A stretch of 64,000 bases of DNA, from positions 1 through 64,000 of the forward strand of contig CAZFLA010000004.1 in NCBI GenBank assembly GCA_964519405.1, in the 5' to 3' direction. Positions 52,909-62,997 of this stretch are shown in pieces (position 1 is the stretch's first letter; each line of letters starts with the position of its first letter). A program made the position numbers and the translations under genes. The notes under the pieces were generated by a model that was not told where the DNA came from, did not search any database, and saw nothing but the letters and a program-made list of their open reading frames with translations. Source of the stretch: G963677485 sp964519405 (GTDB lineage Bacteria > Armatimonadota > HRBIN16).

Positions 52909-54908
52909 TTATATGCACCTTCCACGGCGATGAAGTCTGGCACATTGAGATGGTCATCCATGTTTCCACGATTTTCGCAAATAGAGTTCGGAGGATTATT
53001 GGCGTAATGTATCTGTGCAAATGGTCCGCTTGCCAGCATGACAGCGTTCTTAACTGGATATACGGATAAACCAGTGCTACTTCTAATGTCGTTTGAAAGA
53101 TTTGATATCGTAGACTGTATTTGCGACCATGTCATCCCATATCTTGAATTGACCAGATAGATGGCACGTCTGTTACGTTTAATGTCACTCCAAGCAAAAA
53201 CACTACGTACACGGCTGAGGTCCCCATCTAGCCAATTAGCTTGAGCGTCATCGACTTCCACCCCATTCAACATTAAGCAACCTAATCCATCCCTAAACGA
53301 GTATGTAGCTGGATCGGAAGATAAATCCGAAGTAATAACCATATTAGCTCCATACCTGTCAAACCCCAAAAAACTACGTTTCTGCAATAATCGAGTGGAA
53401 TAATCAACTTCCCTACCAGCTCTGCGTGCACCTTGCTTTGCTGAGCCAATTAATGGACCAAATGTGGGCGATTTACCATATATTGTAGCGAACCCGCCAT
53501 TAATGCTAGCTCTTACAGTTTTATATGGTGCACCGTTCTTGTAATACGAACCCGTTGGGTTACTCGTAAGGCTGGCCCATAGGTCACAACTGACTGGATA
53601 CCCATTAAGTAAACGTGGCTTTGTCAGCATCAGCTCTTTATGCACCCTATTAGAATACTTCGGTGGCACATACGCGATGCATGCGGTATCCGTTGTGATG
53701 TATATAATTGGTCGATCATCATATAGCTGATTGATGGCTACTGTCTTACGTGCCATATGAACGCGGTCATTCGCAGCATCAGAATCAACAACCCATGTCA
53801 GAAACCTGTAGTCTGAAGCTTCCTGACAAGCCGAAAGCGGAACAGGAATCTTCATCTCATGCTGCATACCGGGATAAGCTGCGGTTGTAAGGCCGTGACA
53901 GTCGGTATGTCCTGAAACCTGGCAGCCTAAAGACGAACTCTCTACTTGATAGACCTTTGTTAAGTAGTAGTCATACATACTCACATGAAGCCGATTTACG
54001 TTAACGCCTCTCGAGTCGACAAGCCGATAACTACGTACGAAGAACTCTTCTTCATCGTCCGATTCGTCATCGGTATCTTTATCATTTATGCCTAGTGAGG
54101 TGGCATTGAATACCTGGTTTCCACTCGAATCCAACGCACGCAGCACACTCACACGGTCACTGCGTAAAGCCGTATTGTCGGCTCCGCCATTCACAATACG
54201 AGACGCTTTCACGTCGTAACTATATAGTCCTCGTGGCGATTGGGTGCCATCGGCCTCTTTATGATCCCAGCTGAAGGTTACAGTGCCCGGATTCGATATA
54301 GTCTGTGTGATTGTTCGCGCTAATCGGGGACGAAGTGTGGAATTATCAGTTGCGCTCGCGGCTTCATATATCAGCAGTTGAACAGCAACATTAATGTTGG
54401 TCAAACTTTTGCCGCCGATATTAACCTGCAGTGTCTCTGCTGGCTGAGAACTATCGCCAGTGCACAGAAACGCTTCTCTATCGGGTTCTGTTCCGAAACT
54501 GAGGTTATTTACGGTAACCGACTTAGTGTGCTCTTCCCATGTTCCGTTGGCAAGCTGGACACGAACACTTAGCGTTTGCGATCCATTATGGCATGCCATT
54601 GTTGGCCATGTCGCGTAAACGGAATACATCATTACAGGAGGCATTGAGCCTATCAAAGTGACACTGCCAGGTATTGAGGTGACTAGCTGCGCATGCGTGG
54701 CATTACCAGCTTCAACTGCTCGAATTTCATAGTTGGTTATTTGAGATGTCGATGTAATCATCGCGTTTACGGTTACACTACCAGCAAGTTCCGTTTCCGT
54801 AGGGGAACTCCACGAGATACTAGATGCAAAAGCAGGAAAAGCGAAACACAAAAACATTAATACTGATAAAGCAACATTATTTACCAGTAGAGCACGTCTC
54901 ATCGGCAT
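52905..54908 (-). CDS. Exported phosphodiester-glycosidase (NAGPA) domain protein
   Basis: 667 aa. Signal peptide 1-30 (VALSVLMFLCFAFPAFA). Two Ig/FlgD-like domains, one ending GTVTFSWDHKEADGTQSPRGLYSYDVKA (about 200-225). The last 230 residues read as a DUF2233/NAGPA fold: SINGGFATIYG (ING-F motif), SFLGFDRYGANMVIT, FAWSDIKRNRRAIYLVN and GMTWSQIQSTI. The usual final DGGGS is AVMLASGPFAQ here, so catalysis may be lost or altered. NAGPA enzymes cleave phosphodiester-linked GlcNAc. GGAGGAA 8 bases before ATG 54908 decides the start; first gene of the operon. Confidence 0.7.
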   Translation of the reverse strand: MPMRRALLVNNVALSVLMFLCFAFPAFASSISWSSPTETELAGSVTVNAMITSTSQITNYEIRAVEAGNATHAQLVTSIPGSVTLIGSMPPVMMYSVYATWPTMACHNGSQTLSVRVQLANGTWEEHTKSVTVNNLSFGTEPDREAFLCTGDSSQPAETLQVNIGGKSLTNINVAVQLLIYEAASATDNSTLRPRLARTITQTISNPGTVTFSWDHKEADGTQSPRGLYSYDVKASRIVNGGADNTALRSDRVSVLRALDSSGNQVFNATSLGINDKDTDDESDDEEEFFVRSYRLVDSRGVNVNRLHVSMYDYYLTKVYQVESSSLGCQVSGHTDCHGLTTAAYPGMQHEMKIPVPLSACQEASDYRFLTWVVDSDAANDRVHMARKTVAINQLYDDRPIIYITTDTACIAYVPPKYSNRVHKELMLTKPRLLNGYPVSCDLWASLTSNPTGSYYKNGAPYKTVRASINGGFATIYGKSPTFGPLIGSAKQGARRAGREVDYSTRLLQKRSFLGFDRYGANMVITSDLSSDPATYSFRDGLGCLMLNGVEVDDAQANWLDGDLSRVRSVFAWSDIKRNRRAIYLVNSRYGMTWSQIQSTISNLSNDIRSSTGLSVYPVKNAVMLASGPFAQIHYANNPPNSICENRGNMDDHLNVPDFIAVEGAYK

Positions 54909-54937
54909 TACTAACTTCCTCCGAACATAGTGCATTC

Positions 54938-54967
54938 AGTTTACCCTTGATACCGTATACAGTGCAA
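54938..54967 (-). promoter_or_regulatory. Promoter of the exported operon
   Basis: On minus: TTGCAC (54967-54962), 18-base spacer, TAAACT (54943-54938), placing the start of transcription near 54931, about 23 bases before the ATG. Confidence 0.4.
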
Positions 54968-55088
54968 TGGCATCTTGGCTATTACAATGGTTTTAATAGT
55001 ATATGTTTTTGCCGTCGCGGGTTATGTTGTTTAGTGATATCTATTTGCTATGGTTATGGTTGATTGAGCACTGTTAATTTATGATCAT

Positions 55089-55113
55089 AGCCGGGAGGCT
55101 TATCTACCCGGCT
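55089..55113. terminator. GC-rich hairpin between the exported operon and tyrS
   Basis: AGCCGGG/CCCGGCT, 7-bp stem with an 11-base loop. On plus it is followed by TTTCACTTTATT. Orientation of its use is unclear; neither neighbour is read on plus. Confidence 0.35.
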
Positions 55114-55162
55114 TTCACTTTATTGTATACACTTTTCAATCAAAAAACAGCAAAGAAAGTGT

Positions 55163-55181
55163 GCGATTTTCGATAAATCGC
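55163..55181 (-). terminator. Hairpin just after tyrS
   Basis: GCGATTT/AAATCGC stem with a 5-base loop, 7 bases past the tyrS stop; downstream on minus the sequence is T-rich (CTTTGCTGTTTTTTG). Confidence 0.45.
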
Positions 55182-55188
55182 TCCATTT

Positions 55189-56412
55189 TTACTTTATTTT
55201 TGCAAATCGAAGCTTACCAACGCGAACTACTGCCCCCGATAACTCGTTAACATCAAGCTCAGCCTTCTCGTCAGTCATTTTCTGATCGTTTATCGATACA
55301 CCGCCTTGCTGTATCATCCGGCGTGCTTCACCGTTGCTTTTGACCAATCCCAACCCATGAAGCAGCTTAGGCAACCATACTTTACCATCAGAAATGATGT
55401 CGTCAGGTATACTTAACTCGTCAATATCTTGAGGAATTTCCTTTTTGCTGAATATGCGCGTAAATTCGGCTTCAGCAGCCTCGCCCGCCTCTTTACCATG
55501 GTAGATACTCACTATCTCACGGCCTAACCTGCGTTTCGCAACCATGGGGTTCATCGAACCATCAGCCATGGCATCAAGCATGGACTGAACTTCATCCATT
55601 GGCACATCAGTACAGAGCTCGTAGTATTGTTTGATGGCAGAATCAGGAATTGACATCACCTTGCCAAACTGCTGCTGCGCGTCTTCATTGATGCCAATGT
55701 AGTTGCCTAAGGACTTGCTCATTTTCTCTATGCCGTCTACACCAACCAGCAGAGGCATGGCTAGCACGCTTTGAGGCTCCTGACCATACTCGCGTTGCAG
55801 GTCGCGTCCAACCAGGTTGTTAAACAGCTGATCTGTTCCGCCCATTTCGATATCGGAATGTATTGCTACACTATCATATCCTTGGCACAAGGGGTATAGT
55901 ATCTCATGCAATCCTAGTGGACGGTTCTCTTCAAGGCGTTTTGTGAAGTCATCTCGCTCTAAAATGCGTGCCACAGTAATTCTGCTCGCCAATTGGATGA
56001 CGGCTGCGAAATCCATCTTGCCAAGCCAATCACTATTGAAGGTAATCTCTGTTTTGTCGGCATCTAAAATGCGGAATAACTGCTCTCGATAGGTCTGTGC
56101 GTTTTCCAGCACCTGTTCGTGAGATAGCTGCGGGCGTGTTTTACTTTTACCTGTTGGATCACCAATCATGGCCGTAAAGTCGCCAATCACCAAACAGGCT
56201 ATATGCCCTAAATCTTGAAACTGACGCAGCTTTCGAAGCACCACAGCAAAGCCAAGATGGATATCTGGTGCTGTAGGATCCAGCCCAAGTTTCACACGAA
56301 GCGGCTTTCCTGCTGCGGATGCTTTTTCCAGTTTTGTCTTGAGTTCTTCTTCGGGAATAAACTGAGCTACTCCCCGCATTAACGCGGCTACCTGTTGATC
56401 AATCGGTATCAT
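55189..56412 (-). CDS. tyrS: Tyrosyl-tRNA synthetase
   Basis: 407 aa class I synthetase. HIGH motif as HLGF in DPTAPDIHLGFAVVLRKL, tyrosine pocket MGGTDQLFN, KMSKS as KMSKSLGN, and a C-terminal S4 RNA-binding domain (GEARRMIQQGGVSINDQKM). The PTAPD start and GGTDQ pattern place it in the TyrZ-like group. GAGG 6 bases before ATG 56412 is used; a frame to 56424 is also open. Length is typical. Confidence 0.97.
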   Translation of the reverse strand: MIPIDQQVAALMRGVAQFIPEEELKTKLEKASAAGKPLRVKLGLDPTAPDIHLGFAVVLRKLRQFQDLGHIACLVIGDFTAMIGDPTGKSKTRPQLSHEQVLENAQTYREQLFRILDADKTEITFNSDWLGKMDFAAVIQLASRITVARILERDDFTKRLEENRPLGLHEILYPLCQGYDSVAIHSDIEMGGTDQLFNNLVGRDLQREYGQEPQSVLAMPLLVGVDGIEKMSKSLGNYIGINEDAQQQFGKVMSIPDSAIKQYYELCTDVPMDEVQSMLDAMADGSMNPMVAKRRLGREIVSIYHGKEAGEAAEAEFTRIFSKKEIPQDIDELSIPDDIISDGKVWLPKLLHGLGLVKSNGEARRMIQQGGVSINDQKMTDEKAELDVNELSGAVVRVGKLRFAKIK

Positions 56413-56564
56413 TACAAACCTCATCGCTGTCTAGTCATTTCTCGTTGTCTACCTTATTATATTATGCCAAATAGGTGCATGTTAGTTCTTCACAACAAGG
56501 AATATAGGCCCCAAGAACCTAATACTACTGATAGTTAACAATGTGCAGCCTTCAGGAGATAAGC

Positions 56565-58007
56565 ATGGAATATCATCGCGACGCTGATGCGGAACATCAA
56601 GCATTTATCGCATCAGCAAACAACGAGGTAGTAGTCGCGGCACAGACCGCACAAGCTGATCCAGCTCACCCAATATACCATGTCGCTCCTGCAGGCAAAT
56701 TCATGAATGATCCCAATGGCCCTATATGGCATAACGGACGGTACCATTTGTTCTATCAGCATCTGCCATACTGGGGAACAAAAAATGCTGGTCCTGGATG
56801 GGGGCATGCATCTAGTTCGGATTTTATCTTCTGGCAGCACGAACCCATCGCCTTAATGCCTGGGCCAGAAGACTTCGATGTCGAAGCAGTTGCCTCCGGT
56901 GGCTGCATTGTTCACGACGGTGTACCCACCATCATCTACACTGGTGTTGGCCCGTCAGGCCAAACTCAATGTATAGCCACCAGTGATGATTCCATGAAAG
57001 TCTGGCACAAATACCCCGGTAACCCTGTCATCGGGCAGCGACCTGATGTTGCAGGACTTGAAGATGGCTTCCGCGACCCATGTTGTTGGAAGGAAGGTAA
57101 TACTTACCGCCTTCTCGTCGGCTCCGGCATCAAGGATGTTGGCGGTACCGTGCTGCTCTATCAATCCAATAACCTCGTTGACTGGGAATTTATTGGCCCC
57201 CTATGTGTAGATATGGGTGAACACTGCTTCCAGTGGGAGTGCCCAGCATTCTTCCCGCTCACAAAAGGGGATGTCACAAAACATGCTCTCATCGTGTCTC
57301 CGCTATACAACGACAACCCACTTTTACGCAGCGAGGTACTTGCAGCAGTAGGCGAATACACTGGTGACAAGTTGACATATGATGGTTGGTCACCTGTTGA
57401 TTACGGAGGCCCCACGGTCTACTATGCGCCTAGTAGTTTTGCTGATGATAAAGGACGCAGGTTGTTATGGGGCTGGATTATGGCGGATCGTCCTTTTGAA
57501 GCCGCTTGGAGCCATTGCATGACACTTCCTCGAGAGGTCACATTGGGTGCGGACAACACTCTGAGGTATCGCCCCGCCGAGGAGATATCAAAACTTAGGT
57601 ACAATCATCGAACATTTCATTATCATAGCTGCGGTAGTGAGATCAGCATCGATGACCATATTAGTCCCCATAACGAACTCATAATGACAATACCATCTGA
57701 TGGTTTATCATCATTCGATCTGTGGTTGGGGCATGACGATGCCCCGAATGCAGCTGTTCACATATGGATTGAAGCTTCGGAAATCGTGCACTACAACACC
57801 AAACAAGCTCCGCTGAAGCGATACGGTCTTGCCAATATCACTCTGCGGTTGTTTATCGATGGATGTATTGGCGAACTATACATTAATGATACTGCTTGTA
57901 TTTCCGCGTCTGACTACGCAGTGACTGCCGATGCAAAACTGCGCATTAATGCGACCTCGTCAGTTGACATAGACGCATGGGATATCCACAGCATATGGAA
58001 TTCGTAA
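56565..58007 (+). CDS. GH32 beta-fructosidase
   Basis: 480 aa GH32: five-blade propeller with nucleophile Asp49 (FMNDPNG), transition-state Asp171 (GFRDP) and acid/base Glu225 (WECP), then a C-terminal beta sandwich. YQHLPYWG is the sucrose-binding stretch. No signal peptide, so cytoplasmic sucrose, sucrose-6-phosphate or short fructan hydrolysis. AGGAG before ATG 56565 decides the start over an in-frame ATG at 56541. It stands beside the hybrid kinase gene. Confidence 0.93.
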   Translation: MEYHRDADAEHQAFIASANNEVVVAAQTAQADPAHPIYHVAPAGKFMNDPNGPIWHNGRYHLFYQHLPYWGTKNAGPGWGHASSSDFIFWQHEPIALMPGPEDFDVEAVASGGCIVHDGVPTIIYTGVGPSGQTQCIATSDDSMKVWHKYPGNPVIGQRPDVAGLEDGFRDPCCWKEGNTYRLLVGSGIKDVGGTVLLYQSNNLVDWEFIGPLCVDMGEHCFQWECPAFFPLTKGDVTKHALIVSPLYNDNPLLRSEVLAAVGEYTGDKLTYDGWSPVDYGGPTVYYAPSSFADDKGRRLLWGWIMADRPFEAAWSHCMTLPREVTLGADNTLRYRPAEEISKLRYNHRTFHYHSCGSEISIDDHISPHNELIMTIPSDGLSSFDLWLGHDDAPNAAVHIWIEASEIVHYNTKQAPLKRYGLANITLRLFIDGCIGELYINDTACISASDYAVTADAKLRINATSSVDIDAWDIHSIWNS

Positions 58008-58155
58008 CCCAATGTGGCCTACACATCCCGCAAATGATGGGTTGATGCATAAAATGATCGATGCAAACAGTACACTAAGATATCATATATGCAAAATGCC
58101 AGTATTTGGATTTATGCATACTACTGTTCAAGGTTAAACAAAGGATCAGTAAAAT

Positions 58156-61100
58156 ATGCTAGTCGTCGACCTGATACATAACCTCACGCTATTGGTGGCC
58201 ATTAGCGTGGTATCGGGTTTCATAAGCAAAAAGACAACAAACGAGACTACCCTAGCTGTGCTGCAAGGTCTTTTATTTAGTGCAGCTGCCGTGCTTGGAA
58301 TGCTGCGTCCATTGGTAATAAGTGATGGGCTTATTTTTGATGGCCGATCTGTAATGATTAGTCTTTGCGCGTTGTTTTTCGGTCCAATTTCGGCACTAAT
58401 CACCGTTATGGCCACGATATGTATGCGTATATACCAAGGCGGAATTGGCACTTGGATGGGTATCAGCGTCATACTTGCTTCAGCCCAGGTTGGGTTGATA
58501 TTCCATTATTCTCAGCATATTAAGTCACACGATTATAGCGGTCTGAGGTTGTGGTGGTTCGGCATCATCGTGCATATTATTATGGTGCTGCTGATGCTAA
58601 CTTTACCGCCGGCCGCAGCCATATTCTCAATTCAGCATGTCGCCCTTCCGGTTATCATCACCTATCCTTTAGCAACTGTGTTAGTCGGGCAGATTTTGTC
58701 TGATCAGCTCAGTCGATACGACCTGTTAAAGTCCATATCCAGCAGCCGTGAGGAATATCGGACAACGTTGTATAGCATAGGAGATGCGGTGATAACCACT
58801 GACAACTTAGGCAATGTGCGGCACATGAATAAAGTGGCTGAAGGGTTAACAGGTTTTACCCTCGAGAACGCTATTGGCAGGCCTCTTCACGAAGTGTTCC
58901 ATATTATCTCGGAAGAGGATCGGCATGTCATGGAAGATCCTGTTCATAAGGTGCTGAAAAGCAAGGATGTTGTCACCTTATCCAACCACACACTGCTCAT
59001 ATCGAAAGATGGTAATGAATACGCCATTGCTGACAGCGGAGCTCCGATTTTTACGGATTCCGGAGATATTACCGGTGTTGTTCTCGTGTTTCATGATCAA
59101 ACGAAAGAACGGCAAGCAGAAATTGAGCTGCGCCAAAGCGAACAGAAATTCCGCGCCTTATTTGAGAACATGGCTGCAGCCAGCAGTTTGAATGAAGTGA
59201 TTTACGATAACGGCCATGCGGTTGACTATCGGATTTTGGATGTTAACCCGGCTTTCGAACGTGCTACAGGATTGGCACGTAACTTAATTATCGGCAAACT
59301 GGCATCTCAAATATATGCTCATGATCCTATACCGTTCTTTGATAGCTTCGTTAAGGTCGCGGAAACAGGCATTCCTACTTACATCGAAGGATTCTTTACA
59401 CCCCTTAAGATACATCTGCAGCTAACGGTGGGATGCCCGCAAATTGGACATTTCTCCACAGTTTTCCTTGATATCACTGAGCGAAAACAAGCTGAGACTC
59501 GGCTACAACGCATCGAATGGATGTTAACCAAAAAGCCATATAGCTCACACGCCGATTCTAAGGACATCATCTACACAGCCGCACCAGATCAACCATCATT
59601 GGTTCTAGAGTCAGTTGATAAGCGGACGTTAATGCCCATCGTCGGTGATTTCCTTGATATGCTTGGAACATCGGCATCTATCCACGAACAAGACGGCCGA
59701 TGCGTGCTGAGCACATATCGATCGGAGTGGTGCATCGTGCTAAGCGGTGCCCGTCGTGCACACGGCAACCCTGTTCTGTGTGTGTCAGATTGCTCAGCGT
59801 GTACAAGAAATGGATCGCTAGAATCAATTAGCAGCAGTGACTACTCAGAGCATTCATGTCATTGTGGTTTTCAAACTTATAGTGCGCCAATCATCGTTAA
59901 TGGAAGCCCTATAGCAGCCATCAGTTTTGTTTATGGTGAACCCCCTCACAATATCGATACTTTGAAGCATCTTGCCGAACAACATGATGTAAATCTAGAA
60001 GATTTACATATGGCTGCATCTGCTTACGATGTGCGTCCACCGTTCATCATCGACATCGCGAAGCAACGCCTGCATTCATCTGCACAACTCATTGGTTCAA
60101 TCATCGAAGCCAAAGTGGCAGAAAGTAAACGCGAGCAGGCAGAAACTCAACTGCGCCAAGCTCAGAAGATGGATGCCATCGGTCGATTGGCTGGTGGTGT
60201 CGCCCATGACTTTAACAATATGCTGAGTGTGATATTGGGTTATGCAGACATCGTGGCATCAAGATTATCGCCCGATGATCCAATATATGCGGACATTAAG
60301 GAGATCGAAGCTGCAGGCAAACGCTCCGCTGACCTGACAAAGCATCTATTGGCGTTCTCCAGAAGCCAGACCATAGCACCGATCATACAGGACATCAACT
60401 GTACAGTAAACGACATGCTGAAGATGCTTCGGCGTTTGATTGGCGAAAATATCGAGCTTGTGTGGAGCCCTTGTGAACAACCATTGTGGGTCAATATGGA
60501 TACAACTCAAATCGACCAGATACTAGCCAATCTCGTGGTCAATGCCAGAGATGCCATCGCCGGTGCCGGCAAAGTGTCGATCTCAACACATATATGCAAC
60601 ATACAGGAGCCGGAATCACAATACTGCACTGAGTTCCGCGCTGGTGAATACGTCATGGTTCAGGTGTCGGATAATGGCTGTGGGATGGATGACAACACCC
60701 TCACTAAAGCATTTGAGCCATTCTTCACGACAAAACCACTTGGGCAAGGTACGGGGTTGGGACTAGCCACGGTATACGGCATAGTGCAGCAAAACAATGG
60801 CATGATCGCGGTATCTAGCGAAGTTGGAGTGGGTACGACGGTAAAAATCTACTTACCTAAACACAGCGAAGCTAACCAACTATCTGCCGAACAAACACAA
60901 AACATACCTGAGCTCAAAGAGCACAAGACGGTTCTAGTCGTAGAAGACGAAACAGCTGTGCTTAATCTCACATCATCGATTCTGCAGCACAAAGGCTATA
61001 CAGTATATAGCGCATCACTCCCCAGTCAAGCTATCGAAATTGCCAAACAACTCTCTGAGAGTATCGATTTATTGGTCACTGATGTGGTGATGCCAGATAT

Positions 61101-61296
61101 GAATGGTATCGAGCTGCATAAATGCATAAAGCAAGTGCATCCTGCGATTAAAACACTGTTCATTTCGGGATATACCGCAAACTATCTGGAAGGCATTGAT
61201 ACACATACTGAGACATCCCGATTTCTACAAAAGCCGTTTACCAGTCATGATTTAGCCATAACCGTGCACGATTTGTTGTCACAGCAGCAAACTTAG
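58156..61296 (+). CDS. Hybrid histidine kinase with 5TM-LYT, PAS, PocR-like and receiver domains
   Basis: 1046 aa. N-terminal six-helix region with the 5TMR-LYT pattern (ISDGLIFDGRSVMIS, RIYQGGIGTWMGI, residues 1-190). PAS domains near 195-305 and 325-440. Residues about 488-655 look like a PocR sensory domain: a Cys-rich core (CVSDCSACTRNG, EHSCHCGFQTYSAPI). Kinase: phospho-His684 in GGVAHDFNNML, N box NLVVNARDAI, DNGCGMD, GTGLGLATVYGI. C-terminal receiver, VVEDETA with Asp976 in TDVVMPD. No output domain, so the signal must pass to a separate partner. AAGGA upstream of the ATG. Confidence 0.9.
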   Translation: MLVVDLIHNLTLLVAISVVSGFISKKTTNETTLAVLQGLLFSAAAVLGMLRPLVISDGLIFDGRSVMISLCALFFGPISALITVMATICMRIYQGGIGTWMGISVILASAQVGLIFHYSQHIKSHDYSGLRLWWFGIIVHIIMVLLMLTLPPAAAIFSIQHVALPVIITYPLATVLVGQILSDQLSRYDLLKSISSSREEYRTTLYSIGDAVITTDNLGNVRHMNKVAEGLTGFTLENAIGRPLHEVFHIISEEDRHVMEDPVHKVLKSKDVVTLSNHTLLISKDGNEYAIADSGAPIFTDSGDITGVVLVFHDQTKERQAEIELRQSEQKFRALFENMAAASSLNEVIYDNGHAVDYRILDVNPAFERATGLARNLIIGKLASQIYAHDPIPFFDSFVKVAETGIPTYIEGFFTPLKIHLQLTVGCPQIGHFSTVFLDITERKQAETRLQRIEWMLTKKPYSSHADSKDIIYTAAPDQPSLVLESVDKRTLMPIVGDFLDMLGTSASIHEQDGRCVLSTYRSEWCIVLSGARRAHGNPVLCVSDCSACTRNGSLESISSSDYSEHSCHCGFQTYSAPIIVNGSPIAAISFVYGEPPHNIDTLKHLAEQHDVNLEDLHMAASAYDVRPPFIIDIAKQRLHSSAQLIGSIIEAKVAESKREQAETQLRQAQKMDAIGRLAGGVAHDFNNMLSVILGYADIVASRLSPDDPIYADIKEIEAAGKRSADLTKHLLAFSRSQTIAPIIQDINCTVNDMLKMLRRLIGENIELVWSPCEQPLWVNMDTTQIDQILANLVVNARDAIAGAGKVSISTHICNIQEPESQYCTEFRAGEYVMVQVSDNGCGMDDNTLTKAFEPFFTTKPLGQGTGLGLATVYGIVQQNNGMIAVSSEVGVGTTVKIYLPKHSEANQLSAEQTQNIPELKEHKTVLVVEDETAVLNLTSSILQHKGYTVYSASLPSQAIEIAKQLSESIDLLVTDVVMPDMNGIELHKCIKQVHPAIKTLFISGYTANYLEGIDTHTETSRFLQKPFTSHDLAITVHDLLSQQQT

Positions 61297-61298
61297 GG

Positions 61299-62036
61299 TT
61301 ATTGCTGCGTTAAGCTCAGTATGACTTGGTTCGCTATCGTCAATCCAAATATGCCCGTAATAGTGCTCATACTGCCCAAAGTGTTCCTCTCTCGTCCCCG
61401 GTTTGCGGCGTTCGGTTCGGGCTTAGTAATCGGCAGTATTTTCGGTAAGGGTTCATCCGAATAGACGCATGTAATACGGTCGATATCAACCCCTCGCCGC
61501 CGTAGTCGCTGCCTCACCGACTTCGCTAAGGGGTCGTAGTGGATATTCATTAATGTGCCGATCTTCACAGATGATGGGTCTTTACGTAACGCAGCTCCCA
61601 TGCTGCTAACCACCGGGATATTGTGGTTTACGCAACTGACTAGCAGATTGACCTTGCTATTCAATGCATCTATGGCGTCAATCAGCATATCGGGTTTTAG
61701 TGCACAGAGTTCATCAGCGCTGGCTTCATCAATAAAACATTGCTTAGCAGATATAATGCACTCAGGGTTTATTGAGCGGACTCTGCGCATAGCCACATCA
61801 ACTTTCGCGATACCAATCGTCTCATCTGTGGCTAAAATCTGTCGGTTGATGTTGCTTTCCGCAACAAAATCAAAATCTACCAGAGTGATGTGCCCCACTC
61901 CGCTTCGTGCGATACCCTCAAGCGCGTATCCACCCACTGCTCCCAACCCCACAATCACCACATGGGAGCTAGCGAGCCGTGATACTGCTTCATCGCCCAA
62001 CAACAATCTTGTTCTTTTAATACGTTCTGATGTCAC
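61299..62036 (-). CDS. tcdA: tRNA threonylcarbamoyladenosine dehydratase (TcdA/CsdL)
   Basis: 245 aa E1-like protein that cyclises t6A to ct6A in tRNA. ATP site VVIVGLGAVGGYALEGIARSG, VDFDFVAESNINRQI, DAIDALNSK and SMGAALRKDPSSVKIG match CsdL/TcdA. No zinc CxxC pairs at the end. It overlaps tatD by 4 bases and converges on the kinase with a two-base gap. Confidence 0.92.
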   Translation of the reverse strand: MTSERIKRTRLLLGDEAVSRLASSHVVIVGLGAVGGYALEGIARSGVGHITLVDFDFVAESNINRQILATDETIGIAKVDVAMRRVRSINPECIISAKQCFIDEASADELCALKPDMLIDAIDALNSKVNLLVSCVNHNIPVVSSMGAALRKDPSSVKIGTLMNIHYDPLAKSVRQRLRRRGVDIDRITCVYSDEPLPKILPITKPEPNAANRGRERNTLGSMSTITGIFGLTIANQVILSLTQQ

Positions 62037-62845
62037 AACTGTTCACCATATAGATACCGGTTAATGTTGCTTATCACAAGCTGACTAAACTCCACAATAT
62101 TCGTCCCACGTAATTCCGATACATATTGATAGATATTGCATAGATTAGCTGGATGGTTATATTCATTTCCATCACGAAAACATACGGATCGTGCAGATTG
62201 GTCACTGCGAGGAAGCAACGCAGGCGCGTCTGTTTCGATCAGGATGGTGCCGTCAGAAGCCGCCGAACAAGCTCTCGTCAATCGCTTTCGTTCAGTCTGC
62301 ATCACTGTACCGCAAAAACTAACCATCACCTCCATACGCTCAAGCAGCTTCAAGGTTTCTGATGATCCTCCGTAGGCATGTATGGCGATTCTTTGATTAT
62401 ATGGTGCATACTCACCAAGGATCTCCAGCATTTCACCCCATGCATGAACGCAATGGATGCTGACCGGCTTTCCTAAGCTAAGTCCGAGTTCCAACTGCTG
62501 TCGAAAGCAATATGACTGCGTCGCGATATCTGGCCCCCTAAGTTTATCAAGCCCAATTTCGCCCACTCCATACATGCTTCCTGTTAAGATACTTTTAAGA
62601 CTTGAACTAAGACGGCGGTATTTCTCCGCAAACCAGGGATGAACACCAACAAACGCCACAATATGTGCATACTTATGTGAAAGCTCCAGCACTGCCGGCC
62701 AGTCTTCATCGCTGGTGCCCATACACAGCTGCAGGATGATACCACACTCAGTGCACTGATTGATTAGCTCATCAACATCAGTTTCACCAACAAAATCAGC
62801 AAGGTGAACATGAGCATCCACCAGGTCATTATCCGAGCTTTTCAT
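62033..62845 (-). CDS. TatD-family metal-dependent hydrolase
   Basis: 270 aa amidohydrolase-fold protein. DAHVHLADF (HxH), GVHPWFAEKY, GEIGLDK, HCVHAWGEM, HAYGG and ETDAPALLP are the metal-binding and active-site motifs of TatD DNase-like enzymes. Start ATG 62845 is chosen with a weak GGGAAG; a TTG at 62860 is in frame. Forms a tatD-tcdA operon. Confidence 0.9.
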   Translation of the reverse strand: MKSSDNDLVDAHVHLADFVGETDVDELINQCTECGIILQLCMGTSDEDWPAVLELSHKYAHIVAFVGVHPWFAEKYRRLSSSLKSILTGSMYGVGEIGLDKLRGPDIATQSYCFRQQLELGLSLGKPVSIHCVHAWGEMLEILGEYAPYNQRIAIHAYGGSSETLKLLERMEVMVSFCGTVMQTERKRLTRACSAASDGTILIETDAPALLPRSDQSARSVCFRDGNEYNHPANLCNIYQYVSELRGTNIVEFSQLVISNINRYLYGEQL

Positions 62846-62997
62846 GTCAGGGCTTCCCAAATCTATATCTTTCTATATGCCATTGTACCAAGCTGATATA
62901 CATACTGATTTTATGTGCAATAGCCGCCTTAAGCAGGAGAGAAGGTGTGAGATGTGGAAAACTGTATGTAAGTACAAATTCTGGAGGATATACTCTC

